Part shown: positions 19,301 through 28,707 of the stretch, piece after piece
How the letters are laid out: the number at the start of each line of letters is the position of its first letter
Position numbering within the stretch: position 1 is the stretch's first letter
Notes under the pieces: model-generated
Told to the model about the DNA's origin: nothing
Database searches by the model: none
What the model saw: only the letters and a program-made list of their open reading frames with translations
Origin: an uncultured Candidatus Saccharibacteria bacterium
GTDB taxonomy: Bacteria > Patescibacteriota > Saccharimonadia > Saccharimonadales > Saccharimonadaceae
Direction: 5' to 3'
Length of the DNA stretch: 64,000 nucleotides
Assembly (NCBI GenBank): GCA_938033875.1
Contig: CALHKG010000015.1
Location: 1 to 64,000, forward strand
Translations under genes and position numbers: made by a program

Positions 19301-20566
19301 ATGTCATTTAAGAGTAGGGGTCATAAACTATATGTGGGTGTGATGGTGTTTATTTCCATGTTTGCACTTTCTTTGTCTGCAATATTAGCACCGTTAGCCA
19401 GGGCGGAAAATGCGCCGCTGTATACTTGGAGGGATATAACTATACCTGGACAGGGGGATATTTCGGAGTCGCGCGTTAGTCCTGACGGATCAAAACTTTT
19501 TGTCTTGCGTAGAGATTTGGCTAGCGGTAGTGTTAATCTTCTGGTCTCTGCGAATGATGGTGCAAGCTGGAGCACTTTTGCTGCACCAGAGGGTGCAAAT
19601 GGACTACTAGTTAGCTCCGATGGCTCTAAGTTGGTCGTAAAGGGGAAGTATGGTGAAAATGCCATCTATGTTTCTACCGATGGCGGTCGAACTTGGGTTA
19701 AGCGTAATTCGTCTGTTCCTTATACTGCGCATGTATTGATGAGCCCAGACGGCTCCACGCTGGCCATGTACTTTGAACATAGTCTCTATAATGATCCTAT
19801 GGCAATATCTACTGATGACGGCAATACTTGGGTTCCAAAGGGATATGAATATCCCGACTATGTCTTTAATGGCGGAAAGATGGCTCGCCGGAGTAATGAC
19901 GGTACATTACGACAATCTACCGACTATGGCATGACTTGGTCTGCTATTGGGGGTTCTGCTGGTCGTACTAGCTTCAGTTCTGACGGCAAAAGTGTGTTCG
20001 ACGGCTTTCATACGTCTATAGATGGCGGCGCTAACTGGGTTCAATTGCCCGAGTATCCTATACACGACATACGCGATGTCGTGTTGAGCGGCATTAGTAA
20101 CGACGGTAAAAAGCTATTTGCTACATTTGATGGCACCCCAACTGTACCGGTTTTTGTATCTTCAGATGGAGGTAAAACTTGGCAGAAATGGGGTGACGAG
20201 GGAGTTTCTTTCTCATCAGTTTCTATGTCTGCTGATGGTTCTAGAGTATTCGCAACAGCACAATTTACAGATCCAGATTTTAAGTCCGTATATCGCCTAG
20301 CAATTCTACCAAGGCCTCAGCCTGTAACTCCCGGTGGCATCGGTACAGGTACAGGTGGAACTATCATTCCAGCAACTCCTACCGCTCCATCCACAGGCTC
20401 TGCGTCTTCGAGTGCTTCAGTCACTACATCATCATCCACTTCTAGTAAGAAACCAGGAAAATCATCATCAAACCTTGCTGAAACAGGAGTTTCTGTTTGG
20501 GTAGTTAGTGGGTTAGCTGTTATCGCCGTTGTAGCTGGCGGATTAGCGCTGAGAAAACGGCTGTAA
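19301..20566 (+). CDS. LAETG-anchored secreted Asp-box beta-propeller protein A
   Basis: A 421-residue surface protein. A signal peptide (cleavage after LARA, about residue 36) leads into a beta-propeller of six Asp-box blades (YVSTDGGRTW, AISTDDGNTW, RQSTDYGMTW, FVSSDGGKTW and two degenerate copies) alternating with SPDGS-type strands, of the sialidase/BNR superfamily fold. A Ser/Thr/Pro-rich stalk (about 345-390) precedes the sorting signal LAETG, a hydrophobic helix and the RKRL tail. LAxTG is the motif used by class E sortases of high-GC Gram-positives. No sialidase Arg triad could be assigned, so no enzymatic role is claimed. The next gene is a paralogue. Confidence 0.88.
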   Translation: MSFKSRGHKLYVGVMVFISMFALSLSAILAPLARAENAPLYTWRDITIPGQGDISESRVSPDGSKLFVLRRDLASGSVNLLVSANDGASWSTFAAPEGANGLLVSSDGSKLVVKGKYGENAIYVSTDGGRTWVKRNSSVPYTAHVLMSPDGSTLAMYFEHSLYNDPMAISTDDGNTWVPKGYEYPDYVFNGGKMARRSNDGTLRQSTDYGMTWSAIGGSAGRTSFSSDGKSVFDGFHTSIDGGANWVQLPEYPIHDIRDVVLSGISNDGKKLFATFDGTPTVPVFVSSDGGKTWQKWGDEGVSFSSVSMSADGSRVFATAQFTDPDFKSVYRLAILPRPQPVTPGGIGTGTGGTIIPATPTAPSTGSASSSASVTTSSSTSSKKPGKSSSNLAETGVSVWVVSGLAVIAVVAGGLALRKRL

Positions 20567-20609
20567 GTCGCGCTCTTTTAAAATCGTTGTATATTTTTAT
20601 AAGAAACTG

Positions 20610-20637
20610 TTGACATAGCGTATGTGCTTATGTTAAT
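20610..20637 (+). promoter_or_regulatory. probable promoter of propeller B
   Basis: Perfect TTGACA (20610-20615), 16-nt spacer, GTTAAT (20632-20637). The 194-bp gap between the two propeller genes otherwise shows only AT-rich sequence and a second weak TATAAC close to the gene. Confidence 0.5.
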
Positions 20638-20760
20638 TAAAAGCAATCATTACTATGTAGTGGAAACAAACAATAAATTGGGTGAGGGACCAATGTCATG
20701 TAATATGCCAGAATAGGTATAAACTATTCGTATATAACAAAAACAAATTGGTAGGAAAAA

Positions 20761-21978
20761 ATGTTATATAAAAACAAAATAAAAGTACAAAACATATTAA
20801 AGAGCGCAGTAGCTTTGATGCTTATGCTCACGCTGTCTTTATCTACAGCTCTGTCGCCACTGGCTAAAGCAGAAGAAGCAAGGTACACGTGGAAAAATTT
20901 AACGTCAGTGCCAGGTTATAGAATAGGAAGTATTTATATTAGCCCAGACGGCTCGAAACTTTTTGCCATGGAGCGGGATGCTGCTCATAACATAACAGAC
21001 TTATGGATGTCTGCGGATGATGGGACTACTTGGAGAAAAATATTTTCGAAGCAGATATTAGTAACAACATTCATGGGTGACGTGTTAATTAGTACGGACG
21101 GGTCTAAGATAGTATTGAGATATGGAGATTATTTCGGCATATCAACAGACGGCGGTCAGAGTTGGACGGATAAGGGACCAGAGCCAGAAGGTGTGAATGT
21201 ACGTATTAGCCCAGACGGCTCCTTTTTAGTGAAATGTCTTAATGGTGTTGCTCCCTCCTATACAACCTACATTTCTACTGACGACGGTCAGACCTGGACT
21301 CAGAAAGGTACTAATAATATATCGTGCCCTAGGTATGTGTCTAACAACGGCACGCTGATCGCTCAAGATGGTGGTGATCTGGCGCGATCAACTGATTATG
21401 GTCAGACTTGGACGGAAACCCCTGATGTTTTAAACGTGTTCGGCAATACAGCATTCAGTAATAACGGAAATAACATATTTGAGGGAGATAGGATTTCGTT
21501 GGATGGTGGTAATCACTGGACTCCTTCAAACGCTCCAACCCCAGCTGGTTACGAAGTCTTGTATTTGGATATTAGTGATGATGGTAAGAAGTTATTTGCT
21601 GCTGCTACGTCGATTATTCAGCGCAAATCGATACTTCTTACGTCAGTAGACGGAGGCAGGACTTGGCATTCGGAGGATGATGCTATTAGATTTTTCGATA
21701 GAGTGATTATGTCGAGCAATGGATCTAAGCTGCTTTATGTGCGCAACGATGGTGTCTACCGTTTGGGAACTCTGCCGACATCTCAGCCTGTAACTCCTGG
21801 AGCGGGTGCAGGTGGAGCCGCTACTCCATCCACAGGCTCTACTTCTGCCACTCCTGGGCAAAAGCCAGGAAAAGCGTCAGGACGTTTGGCTGAAACAGGA
21901 ACTTCAACTTGGATGGTTGGTGGATTAGCTGTTGTGACTGTCGCGGCTGGCGGATTAGTCCTGAGAAAACGGCTGTAA
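20761..21978 (+). CDS. LAETG-anchored secreted Asp-box beta-propeller protein B
   Basis: A 405-residue paralogue of the previous protein: signal peptide ending near LAKAEEA (about residue 37), six Asp-box blades (WMSADDGTTW, GISTDGGQSW, YISTDDGQTW, ARSTDYGQTW, ISLDGGNHW, LTSVDGGRTW), a shorter Gly/Thr/Pro stalk, then LAETG, a hydrophobic helix and RKRL. The stalk-to-tail segment is the most similar part of the pair (KPGKxSxxLAETG). The ATG follows TAGGAAAAA. Separate promoter elements upstream would allow the two to be made independently. Adhesion or ligand binding at the cell surface is a reasonable guess. Confidence 0.88.
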   Translation: MLYKNKIKVQNILKSAVALMLMLTLSLSTALSPLAKAEEARYTWKNLTSVPGYRIGSIYISPDGSKLFAMERDAAHNITDLWMSADDGTTWRKIFSKQILVTTFMGDVLISTDGSKIVLRYGDYFGISTDGGQSWTDKGPEPEGVNVRISPDGSFLVKCLNGVAPSYTTYISTDDGQTWTQKGTNNISCPRYVSNNGTLIAQDGGDLARSTDYGQTWTETPDVLNVFGNTAFSNNGNNIFEGDRISLDGGNHWTPSNAPTPAGYEVLYLDISDDGKKLFAAATSIIQRKSILLTSVDGGRTWHSEDDAIRFFDRVIMSSNGSKLLYVRNDGVYRLGTLPTSQPVTPGAGAGGAATPSTGSTSATPGQKPGKASGRLAETGTSTWMVGGLAVVTVAAGGLVLRKRL

Positions 21979-21982
21979 AAAA

Positions 21983-22369
21983 TTAACTCATAGATGGAGC
22001 GAGCTTTTGAGGTTCGACTTCATGATTAGGCTCGCTCTTTTTCATACTGGAAAGTAGATAAATTGATAATAGAATAAGTTCGCTTTTTTGGTTTGGCGTA
22101 AAGTAGCGGATTTTTCTGTTAATTCGTCGTTGCGCGATTTCGCTGGCAATGTCAATGGACTTCCAAAACAGGACAGAAAGTGATTCTCTGAGGATGATTG
22201 CCAACGGTACGATAATTGCCCAGAAAATAACCATTAAAATTGCGGGCAGGCTGATGTTCGTGAATGGGATTTTTCCTAGGAAAAAGAAGAAAAATAGCTG
22301 GTCGATCACAAAAGGCGCGAGTAGTATCGCTCCGATGATCATAATTAAGTAAATGCCCAGCTTTCTCAT
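21983..22369 (-). CDS. small membrane protein, function unknown
   Basis: A 128-residue protein with two hydrophobic helices (about 3-27 and 38-60), then a basic cytoplasmic part. ATG 22369 is chosen because a promoter TTGCAA-17-TACAGT (22405-22377, minus strand) ends 7 nt before it; a TTG at 22405 would lie within the -35 box. No known domain recognised. It converges on propeller B with only 4 bp between stops and is divergent from uvrA. Confidence 0.65.
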   Translation of the reverse strand: MRKLGIYLIMIIGAILLAPFVIDQLFFFFFLGKIPFTNISLPAILMVIFWAIIVPLAIILRESLSVLFWKSIDIASEIAQRRINRKIRYFTPNQKSELILLSIYLLSSMKKSEPNHEVEPQKLAPSMS

Positions 22370-22376
22370 AGATCTA

Positions 22377-22405
22377 ACTGTAGCAAATAAGATATTGACT
22401 TGCAA
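22377..22405 (-). promoter_or_regulatory. promoter of the 22369 membrane protein, leaderless type
   Basis: Minus strand: TTGCAA (22405-22400), 17-nt spacer, TACAGT (22382-22377), 7 nt to the ATG. Confidence 0.65.
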
Positions 22406-22475
22406 TCATAAGCGTAATGTGTTTTAACTCTGATTTGCGTCGATATTTGGACTGGAAAAAATTGTCAAAAACCTG

Positions 22476-22481
22476 TATAAT
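22476..22481 (+). promoter_or_regulatory. uvrA -10 box
   Basis: Perfect TATAAT 9 nt before the ATG at 22491, no Shine-Dalgarno. Confidence 0.65.
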
Positions 22482-22490
22482 ATAGCGGTT

Positions 22491-25304
22491 ATGACAGAGG
22501 TAATTCGTGTTAAGGGTGCTCGTGAGCACAATCTGAAAAATGTAGATATTGAGATTCCGCGAGATCAGCTGGTGGTGATTACTGGGCTTAGTGGGTCTGG
22601 AAAATCTAGTTTGGCATTTGACACGATTTACGCCGAAGGTCAGCGTCGCTACATGGAGAGCCTCAATTCCTATGCGCGTCAGTTTTTGGGGACGATGGAT
22701 AAACCTGATGTTGATTCGATTGAAGGACTTAGTCCAGCGATTTCGATTGACCAGAAATCGACTAGTCGCAATCCGCGATCTACCGTGGCTACAGTTACCG
22801 AAATTTATGATTATCTGAGGCTTTTGTTTGCGCGAATTGGTGTGCCGCATTGTCCGATTTGTGGCAATGAAGTGACGCGTCGCACGACCGAGGTGATTAT
22901 TGACGAGATTCTACGACAATTTGTTGATAAGCGAATTCTGCTATTGGCGCCAATTGTTAAGAATAAAAAAGGCGAGTTTGCGCATATTCCGGAGCAATAT
23001 CAGCGACTTGGTTACGCCAGGGTTCGCGTGGACGGCGTGGTGTACGCGCTGGACGAATTTCCGGAGCTGCAAAAAAGCTACAAGCATAACATCGAGCTGG
23101 TGGTTGATAGGTTGGCGTTGACGGCGGAAATGCGATCTCGATTAAGTCAGAGCGTTGAGCAGGCGCTGGATTTGGGTCAGGGAGTTATCGAGGTTTTAGA
23201 CGCGGATAATGATGAAATGAAAACATTTTCGCAGAGATACGCTTGTGTTGATCATCCTGATGTCGATATTCCAGAGCTGGAGCCGCGATTGTTTAGTTTT
23301 AACGCGCCTCAGGGAGCTTGTCCTGTATGTACAGGTTTGGGGTCGAGGTTAGAGGTTGATCCAGAATTGGTCTTTAATAACAATTTGACAATTTCCGAAG
23401 GCGCAATTCGACCGTATAATCGAATGAATTCTGACGCTTGGAATATGAAGCGATTGGCGTCTGTTGCTGAAGCTCACGGATTTAGCTTGACAGTTCCCGT
23501 AGGCAAGCTTTCTGATGATGTTAAACATAAAATATTATACGGAACTGGCGACCAAAAATATCGCGTTGATTTGGGTGGCGGTCGACATTACGATACGACT
23601 TATGAGGGTGTTATTCCTAATCTGGAGCGACGCTGGAAAGAAACTGATAGCGATTTTATGCGACGAGATATTGAGCGATTTATGCGCGAGAGGGACTGCT
23701 ATGCTTGTAAAGGTGCGCGCCTGAAACCTGTGGTTTTGGCGGTGACGGTTCATGAATTGAATATCGTTGACGTGTGCGATTTGAGTGTTGATGACGCGTT
23801 GGATTTGTTTGACAATAAACTTCAATTGACTGAGCAAGAAATGATGATTGCTCGCTTGATTGTGAAGGAGATTAAATCTCGTTTGGCGTTTATGAGTAAT
23901 GTTGGGTTGAATTATTTGGAACTAAGTCGAGCAGCTAACACGCTTAGTGGCGGTGAGGCGCAGCGAATTCGCTTGGCGACGCAAATTGGCGCTGGACTTC
24001 AGGGTGTGCTTTATGTGCTGGACGAGCCGTCAATTGGACTTCATCAACGTGACAACGACAAGTTGATTGATATGTTGAAGCGTCTTCGTGATTTGGGCAA
24101 TTCTGTGCTGGTGGTTGAGCACGACGAGGACACGATTCGTCAGAGTGATTTTCTGGTTGATATGGGACCGGGAGCTGGTGTGAATGGCGGTCAAGTAGTG
24201 GCAATGGGGACGCCTGAAATTGTTGCGAAAAATGAGAATAGTATAACGGGTCGCTATTTATCTGGGGCGGAAAAAATTGCCGTTCCGAAAAAGCGTCGCA
24301 AAGTCGTGAAAGATAGAAAGTTGATTGTTCGTGGCGCTCGCGAAAATAATCTTAAGAACATTGATATAGAGTTTCCTTTGGGTTTGATGACTGTAGTGTC
24401 TGGTGTTTCTGGTAGCGGAAAGTCGACGCTTGTGAATGATATTGTGGCGCGGGAACTAGCGGCGGAACTTAATCGCGCAACGACAGCGCCAGGGTTGCAC
24501 GACGCTATAGAAGGTGTGAACTTGCTTGATAAGACGATTGTCATAGATCAGTCGCCAATTGGTCGAACGCCGCGCTCTAATCCAGCAACATATACTGGGA
24601 TTTTTACGCCGATTCGCGAGCTTTTTGCCAGCACACCCGAGGCTAACGTTCGAGGCTACAAATCTGGACGATTTAGCTTTAATGTTAAGGGCGGCCGCTG
24701 TGAAAATTGTCAGGGTGATGGTGTGATAAAAATTGAAATGCACTTTTTGCCGGACGTTTACGTTCAGTGTGACGAATGTCACGGCAAGCGTTACAATCGC
24801 GAGGCGCTAGAGATTAAGTACAAAGATAAGACTATTTCCGATGTCCTAGACATGACGATTGATCAAGCGGCGGAATTTTTCGACAGTGTGCCGAATATTT
24901 CACGTAAATTACAGACATTGGTTGAGGTTGGGCTTGGCTACATTAAGCTTGGCCAGCCAGCAACCACTTTTTCGGGCGGTGAGGCGCAGCGAATTAAATT
25001 GGCAACGGAACTCTCCAAGCGCTCCACTGGAAAAACTATGTACATTCTGGACGAGCCTACGACTGGACTTCATTCTGCCGACGTGAAACGATTATTGGGC
25101 ATTCTACAGCAATTAGTCGAGGGCGGCAATAGTATGATTATCATTGAACATAATTTGGATGTCATAAAGTCGGCTGACTGGATAATTGACATGGGGCCTG
25201 AAGGTGGAATCGGTGGCGGTACAGTTGTAGCTAGCGGTACGCCTGAAGATATTACCAAGGTTCCAAATTCGTTCACTGGCAAATATCTGAAAAAGATGCT
25301 TTAA
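22491..25304 (+). CDS. uvrA: excinuclease ABC subunit A
   Basis: A 937-residue damage-recognition ATPase of nucleotide excision repair. Two ABC modules are seen: Walker A GLSGSGKS (about 31-38) and GVSGSGKST (about 639-647), signatures LSGGEAQRIRLA and FSGGEAQRIKLA, Walker B YVLDEPSIGL and YILDEPTTGL. Zinc-finger cysteines are intact: CPICGNEV in the signature-domain insertion, CPVCTGLG, and CENCQGDG...CDECHGKRYN in the second half. Length is standard. uvrC lies 6.5 kb downstream; uvrB is not in the window. Confidence 0.97.
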   Translation: MTEVIRVKGAREHNLKNVDIEIPRDQLVVITGLSGSGKSSLAFDTIYAEGQRRYMESLNSYARQFLGTMDKPDVDSIEGLSPAISIDQKSTSRNPRSTVATVTEIYDYLRLLFARIGVPHCPICGNEVTRRTTEVIIDEILRQFVDKRILLLAPIVKNKKGEFAHIPEQYQRLGYARVRVDGVVYALDEFPELQKSYKHNIELVVDRLALTAEMRSRLSQSVEQALDLGQGVIEVLDADNDEMKTFSQRYACVDHPDVDIPELEPRLFSFNAPQGACPVCTGLGSRLEVDPELVFNNNLTISEGAIRPYNRMNSDAWNMKRLASVAEAHGFSLTVPVGKLSDDVKHKILYGTGDQKYRVDLGGGRHYDTTYEGVIPNLERRWKETDSDFMRRDIERFMRERDCYACKGARLKPVVLAVTVHELNIVDVCDLSVDDALDLFDNKLQLTEQEMMIARLIVKEIKSRLAFMSNVGLNYLELSRAANTLSGGEAQRIRLATQIGAGLQGVLYVLDEPSIGLHQRDNDKLIDMLKRLRDLGNSVLVVEHDEDTIRQSDFLVDMGPGAGVNGGQVVAMGTPEIVAKNENSITGRYLSGAEKIAVPKKRRKVVKDRKLIVRGARENNLKNIDIEFPLGLMTVVSGVSGSGKSTLVNDIVARELAAELNRATTAPGLHDAIEGVNLLDKTIVIDQSPIGRTPRSNPATYTGIFTPIRELFASTPEANVRGYKSGRFSFNVKGGRCENCQGDGVIKIEMHFLPDVYVQCDECHGKRYNREALEIKYKDKTISDVLDMTIDQAAEFFDSVPNISRKLQTLVEVGLGYIKLGQPATTFSGGEAQRIKLATELSKRSTGKTMYILDEPTTGLHSADVKRLLGILQQLVEGGNSMIIIEHNLDVIKSADWIIDMGPEGGIGGGTVVASGTPEDITKVPNSFTGKYLKKML

Positions 25305-25306
25305 GA

Positions 25307-25957
25307 CTACTTTTTACGCTTGGTTTTCGAGAGGAGAACCGACAATTGTTTTCTTAGCAAAGCGCGAGTATTCGGTTGTTTCAAAGCATGAATAACCATT
25401 GGTGAGATAGACAGGAAAATAATGAGGATTGCTGCAACTTCAATATTTACGCCTGCTTTGGTCAAAAACTCGCCAGCGTAGAAGCCTAGATAAACGAATG
25501 CTGACGACCAAAGAAATCCACCGATAAGATTGAAAGTTAAGAAAGTTTTATAGTGCATTTCACTGGCGCCGGCAACGATTGGGGCGAAGGTTCTTACAAT
25601 TGGTACAAATCGAGCCAGGACGATTGTCGCTGAGCCGTGCTTGTCGTAAAACTTTTCTGTTTGCTCCAAATATTTTTTCTTGAAGAATCGGGAATTTTCT
25701 TTTTCAAACAGCTTGCGTCCAACTTTGTGACCAAAACTATAGCCAACACTGTCGCCCAGCACTGCCGCCGCAAAAACCAAAAGCGCAAAAATGTGAATAT
25801 CAATGTGCTGAGGATTTTGCTGAACCATGTATCCAGCAGTGAAGAGTAGACTGTCGCCGGGTAAGACGAAACCAATCAGTAGACCGGATTCTGCAAAAAC
25901 TACCAATAAAATTGCGAATACGCCGAAGCTAGTTATCAAGTTAACAAAAGATTCCAT
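25307..25957 (-). CDS. DedA-family membrane protein
   Basis: A 216-residue SNARE-associated/DedA protein with four to five membrane segments. Diagnostic blocks are FAESGLLIGFVLPGDSLLF near the N terminus, VLGDSVGYSFGHKVGRKLF, and ARFVPIVRTFAPIVAGASEM. Family members are linked to undecaprenyl-phosphate or phospholipid flipping and envelope homeostasis. The ATG is preceded on the minus strand by TATAAT (25969-25964) with a 6-nt gap. Convergent with uvrA, only 2 bp apart. Confidence 0.92.
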   Translation of the reverse strand: MESFVNLITSFGVFAILLVVFAESGLLIGFVLPGDSLLFTAGYMVQQNPQHIDIHIFALLVFAAAVLGDSVGYSFGHKVGRKLFEKENSRFFKKKYLEQTEKFYDKHGSATIVLARFVPIVRTFAPIVAGASEMHYKTFLTFNLIGGFLWSSAFVYLGFYAGEFLTKAGVNIEVAAILIIFLSISPMVIHALKQPNTRALLRKQLSVLLSKTKRKK

Positions 25958-25963
25958 AGCTTA

Positions 25964-25969
25964 ATTATA
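25964..25969 (-). promoter_or_regulatory. DedA gene -10 box, leaderless type
   Basis: TATAAT on the minus strand ending 6 nt before the ATG at 25957. Confidence 0.7.
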
Positions 25970-25994
25970 ACATAATTAGCGTATGCAGATTGAG

Positions 25995-27767
25995 CTATTC
26001 TTCAATAAATCCGCCAGATTGTCGCGCCCATAATTTGGCATAAACACCGCGTTTTTTATTGATGAGATCGTCATGTGATCCGTCCTCGACGATTTTCCCA
26101 TTTTTCAGGACAATTATACGATCCAGCTTAGCAATTGTAGATAAGCGATGGGCAATGACAATTGAGGTTCGATTCTCCATCAACGTTTCCAGGGATTTTT
26201 GAATCAACGCTTCTGACTCAGAATCTAGCGCTGAAGTCGCCTCGTCAAGGACTAGAATTGGCGCATCTTTCAGGATTGCCCTAGCAATTGCAACTCGTTG
26301 TCGCTGTCCGCCAGATAATTTAATTCCGCGCTCGCCAACCATTGTGTCAAAACCGTCTTTAAGTCCAACGATAAAATCGTAAGCGCCAGCTTTTTTGGCG
26401 GCTTCTTCAATTTCTGCGTCTGTTGCATCGGGTCGACCGTAAGCGATGTTTTCGCGTACGGAGCGGTGGAATAGCAATGGCTCTTGCGGTACGTAAGCGA
26501 TTTTTGCGCGCAGGCTTGCTTGAGTGACTTCGGAAATATCTTGTCCGTCGATGGTGATTTTTCCCGAGTCAATATCAGCGAAGCGTAATAGCAATTTAGT
26601 GAGCGTCGTTTTTCCAGAACCGCTCGCTCCGACTAAACCTATTTTTTCACCCGGTTTAATCTCCAGAGAAAAGTCGTGGAATAGAGTGTCGCCTTGACCT
26701 TCGTCGTGCGTGAAAGTTATTTTATCCATAGAAATTTCGCCGTTTGTAACTTTTAGTTTTGAATCGCTTTTATCAATCAATGTTGTTGGTGTTTGTAAGA
26801 TTTCTACCATGTCATTTGCGTTGCCGATAATTCGGTTGTAATTGCGCATAATTCCGTTCATGTTCCACAACTCACGAGTGACGCTACTGGTATATGTAAT
26901 AATAAGATAAACCGCCGCTACTGATATTAAATTATTTTGAGCTGCATATACTGCGAAAGCGGCTGCACTAACTTTCATAGTCATACTAATAGAGGAATAT
27001 ACAGTGCTAATCTTCAGGAATCCACGCATTACGTCGAGGCTCGAGTTTCGCCAAGAACTGACGGTTTTTGTGAAAAATTTCTGTTCTGTAGATTCGGCAC
27101 CAGACGACTTGACCGCTAGAATGTTTGAGATTACGTCGGCTAATTGTCCGTTCAATTTATTGCTGGCTTTGGCTTCTTTTTTTGTCAATTTCGCCATTGG
27201 CTTGGATCCGTAATAAACGACAAGGCTGAAAACGATTGAGAAAATAAGCAAGAATAATGCGTATTGCCAAAGGAGAGTTGACAGGACAATTATTGAACCT
27301 ACTAGTGAAATAACTAGCGGCAAGATTGACCAAATTATCGTGTCCCAAAAACGTTCTACCGCGCCGACTAATTTATTTGTTTGGCTAACGAGCGATCCGC
27401 CGAATTTATTTGAATGGAAGAATAATGTTTGGTTGGTCAGTTTACTGAAGCACCGAGCGTATAAATCTCGCTGCATGGCGGTTTCAAATGTCCATGCTAT
27501 ATATGTAATTAACCTATTACCAATAACAGACGTCCATAATTCACTGACGCCATATAAAGCAATTAGCGTCCATAGGCTTTTCGTGTCGTGTAGCTGATTG
27601 TGCTGGATAATGCTAAGAAGCTGGGCAATTATAAGGGGTCCTGCAAAAAGATTCATTGCTACTGTGAGTATTGTAAAAAATATTGCCAAGTTTCGGCGAT
27701 GTTTGTACGGCTCTGATGTTTTCCAGAATAGACGAAATATTTCTTTGCTGTTCGGTTTGTTTTTCAA
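25995..27767 (-). CDS. ABC exporter, fused membrane and ATPase domains
   Basis: A 590-residue half-transporter, probably a homodimer. About six transmembrane helices fill residues 20-320; the ATPase follows with Walker A GLVGASGSGKTTLTKLL, Q-loop YVPQEPLLF, signature LSGGQRQRVAIARAIL and Walker B ILVLDEATSALD, then the H-loop IAHRLST. It resembles MsbA/LmrA-type multidrug or lipid exporters; the cargo cannot be told. The start is TTG with GAAAGGA six nt upstream. It is divergent from the Fur-family regulator, which may or may not control it. Confidence 0.93.
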   Translation of the reverse strand: MKNKPNSKEIFRLFWKTSEPYKHRRNLAIFFTILTVAMNLFAGPLIIAQLLSIIQHNQLHDTKSLWTLIALYGVSELWTSVIGNRLITYIAWTFETAMQRDLYARCFSKLTNQTLFFHSNKFGGSLVSQTNKLVGAVERFWDTIIWSILPLVISLVGSIIVLSTLLWQYALFLLIFSIVFSLVVYYGSKPMAKLTKKEAKASNKLNGQLADVISNILAVKSSGAESTEQKFFTKTVSSWRNSSLDVMRGFLKISTVYSSISMTMKVSAAAFAVYAAQNNLISVAAVYLIITYTSSVTRELWNMNGIMRNYNRIIGNANDMVEILQTPTTLIDKSDSKLKVTNGEISMDKITFTHDEGQGDTLFHDFSLEIKPGEKIGLVGASGSGKTTLTKLLLRFADIDSGKITIDGQDISEVTQASLRAKIAYVPQEPLLFHRSVRENIAYGRPDATDAEIEEAAKKAGAYDFIVGLKDGFDTMVGERGIKLSGGQRQRVAIARAILKDAPILVLDEATSALDSESEALIQKSLETLMENRTSIVIAHRLSTIAKLDRIIVLKNGKIVEDGSHDDLINKKRGVYAKLWARQSGGFIEE

Positions 27768-27930
27768 ATCAATTCCTTTCGATAATAAATTAATATTTAT
27801 AAACTGCGCAGAAAACTGAACGTTCTTAATTATTCAAAATGTATATTAGAGGAACTCGCCAGCGGGAGTTCATAGACTTTGATTATTATAGGGAATATAT
27901 AGATATAAGTCAATTTGTGGAGCAAAGGCC

Positions 27931-27959
27931 TTGTTTATTTATTGTAAATACTTTACAAT
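27931..27959 (+). promoter_or_regulatory. Fur-family operator overlapping the regulator's own promoter
   Basis: A perfect 8-3-8 palindrome, ATTGTAAA-TAC-TTTACAAT (27941-27959), of the Fur/PerR/Zur box type. Its right arm contains the -10 box TACAAT (27954-27959); TTGTTT (27931-27936) lies 17 nt upstream and the ATG 6 nt downstream. Binding here would block RNA polymerase, so negative autoregulation is expected. Confidence 0.8.
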
Positions 27960-27965
27960 AGGAAC

Positions 27966-28358
27966 ATGACGCAAATTGTTAGGCGATCAACAAAATACAC
28001 GAATGATGTGATGGCGATTTTAAAGAGCAAACATCACGCGACGAATGCTGAAATTGCTCAGGAATTGCGGAATATTCATCCTGAAGTTAGTGACACGACG
28101 GTGCATCGAATAACTCAGCGCCTATGTGGCGACGGGGTGATTGGTTTGGCGCCATCGACCAAAAAGGGTTGCTTGCGATATGATATTCGTAAGGACGATC
28201 ACGATCATTTTGTGTGCAGCGATTGTGATGGCCTGATGGATATTAAAATTGCCGATGAGATGAGAAAGCAGATTGCGCATGAAATTAGCGATTGCTATAT
28301 TGACGGCCCGTTGGTTGTGACGGGAGTTTGTAAAAAATGCCAGAAAAGGAGGAAATAA
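27966..28358 (+). CDS. Fur-family transcriptional regulator (PerR-like candidate)
   Basis: A 130-residue metal-dependent repressor. An N-terminal winged helix (NAEIAQELRNIHPEVSDTTVHRITQRL) is followed by the Fur dimerisation domain with the sensory HDH (HDHFVC) and two structural CxxC pairs (C84/C87 and C122/C125). The Zn2Cys4 pattern is typical of Fur, PerR and Zur alike. Downstream co-translated thioredoxin and a cupin favour a peroxide/redox sensor (PerR), but iron or zinc sensing cannot be excluded. Stop and thioredoxin start overlap (TAATG). Confidence 0.88.
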   Translation: MTQIVRRSTKYTNDVMAILKSKHHATNAEIAQELRNIHPEVSDTTVHRITQRLCGDGVIGLAPSTKKGCLRYDIRKDDHDHFVCSDCDGLMDIKIADEMRKQIAHEISDCYIDGPLVVTGVCKKCQKRRK

Positions 28359-28687
28359 TGGCTTTATATGAAATTACAACGAAGCAAGAATTTGAAGATA
28401 AGGTGCTAAAAAGCGACGGTCCTGTACTAGTTGATTTTTGGGCGCCGTGGTGTCCGCCATGTCGCGCAATGGCTCCGCTTTTGCATCAAATTGCTGAAGA
28501 AACAGAGTTTGATATTGTTAAGGTTGACACTGAAGCAAGTCAGGAAAATGCGCAATTGGCTATGGAATACCGCGTGCAGGGAATTCCAAACATGAAGATT
28601 TTTGTTGGCGGCGAGGAAGTTGTCGAAATGATAGGCATGAAGCCAAAGCAGACGTTGATTGACGCTTTGGAAAAAGCTGCGAAATAA
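28358..28687 (+). CDS. trxA: thioredoxin with CPPC active site
   Basis: A 109-residue thioredoxin. The active site is WCPPC (C32, C35) instead of the classical WCGPC, and the cis-proline motif is GIPN. ATG 28358 is chosen because AGGAGG lies just upstream and the start overlaps the regulator's stop codon by one base. CPPC raises or shifts redox potential in engineered thioredoxins, so it may act with a non-standard partner. In an operon under a Fur-family operator, it probably belongs to a redox-stress response. Confidence 0.93.
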   Translation: MALYEITTKQEFEDKVLKSDGPVLVDFWAPWCPPCRAMAPLLHQIAEETEFDIVKVDTEASQENAQLAMEYRVQGIPNMKIFVGGEEVVEMIGMKPKQTLIDALEKAAK

Positions 28688-28707
28688 AAAAAATAGAAGG
28701 GGGATTT

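Noticed and set aside
19301..21978. Calling the two propellers sialidases
   Set aside because: Asp boxes alone only indicate the fold; the catalytic Arg triad and Asp/Tyr/Glu set could not be found.
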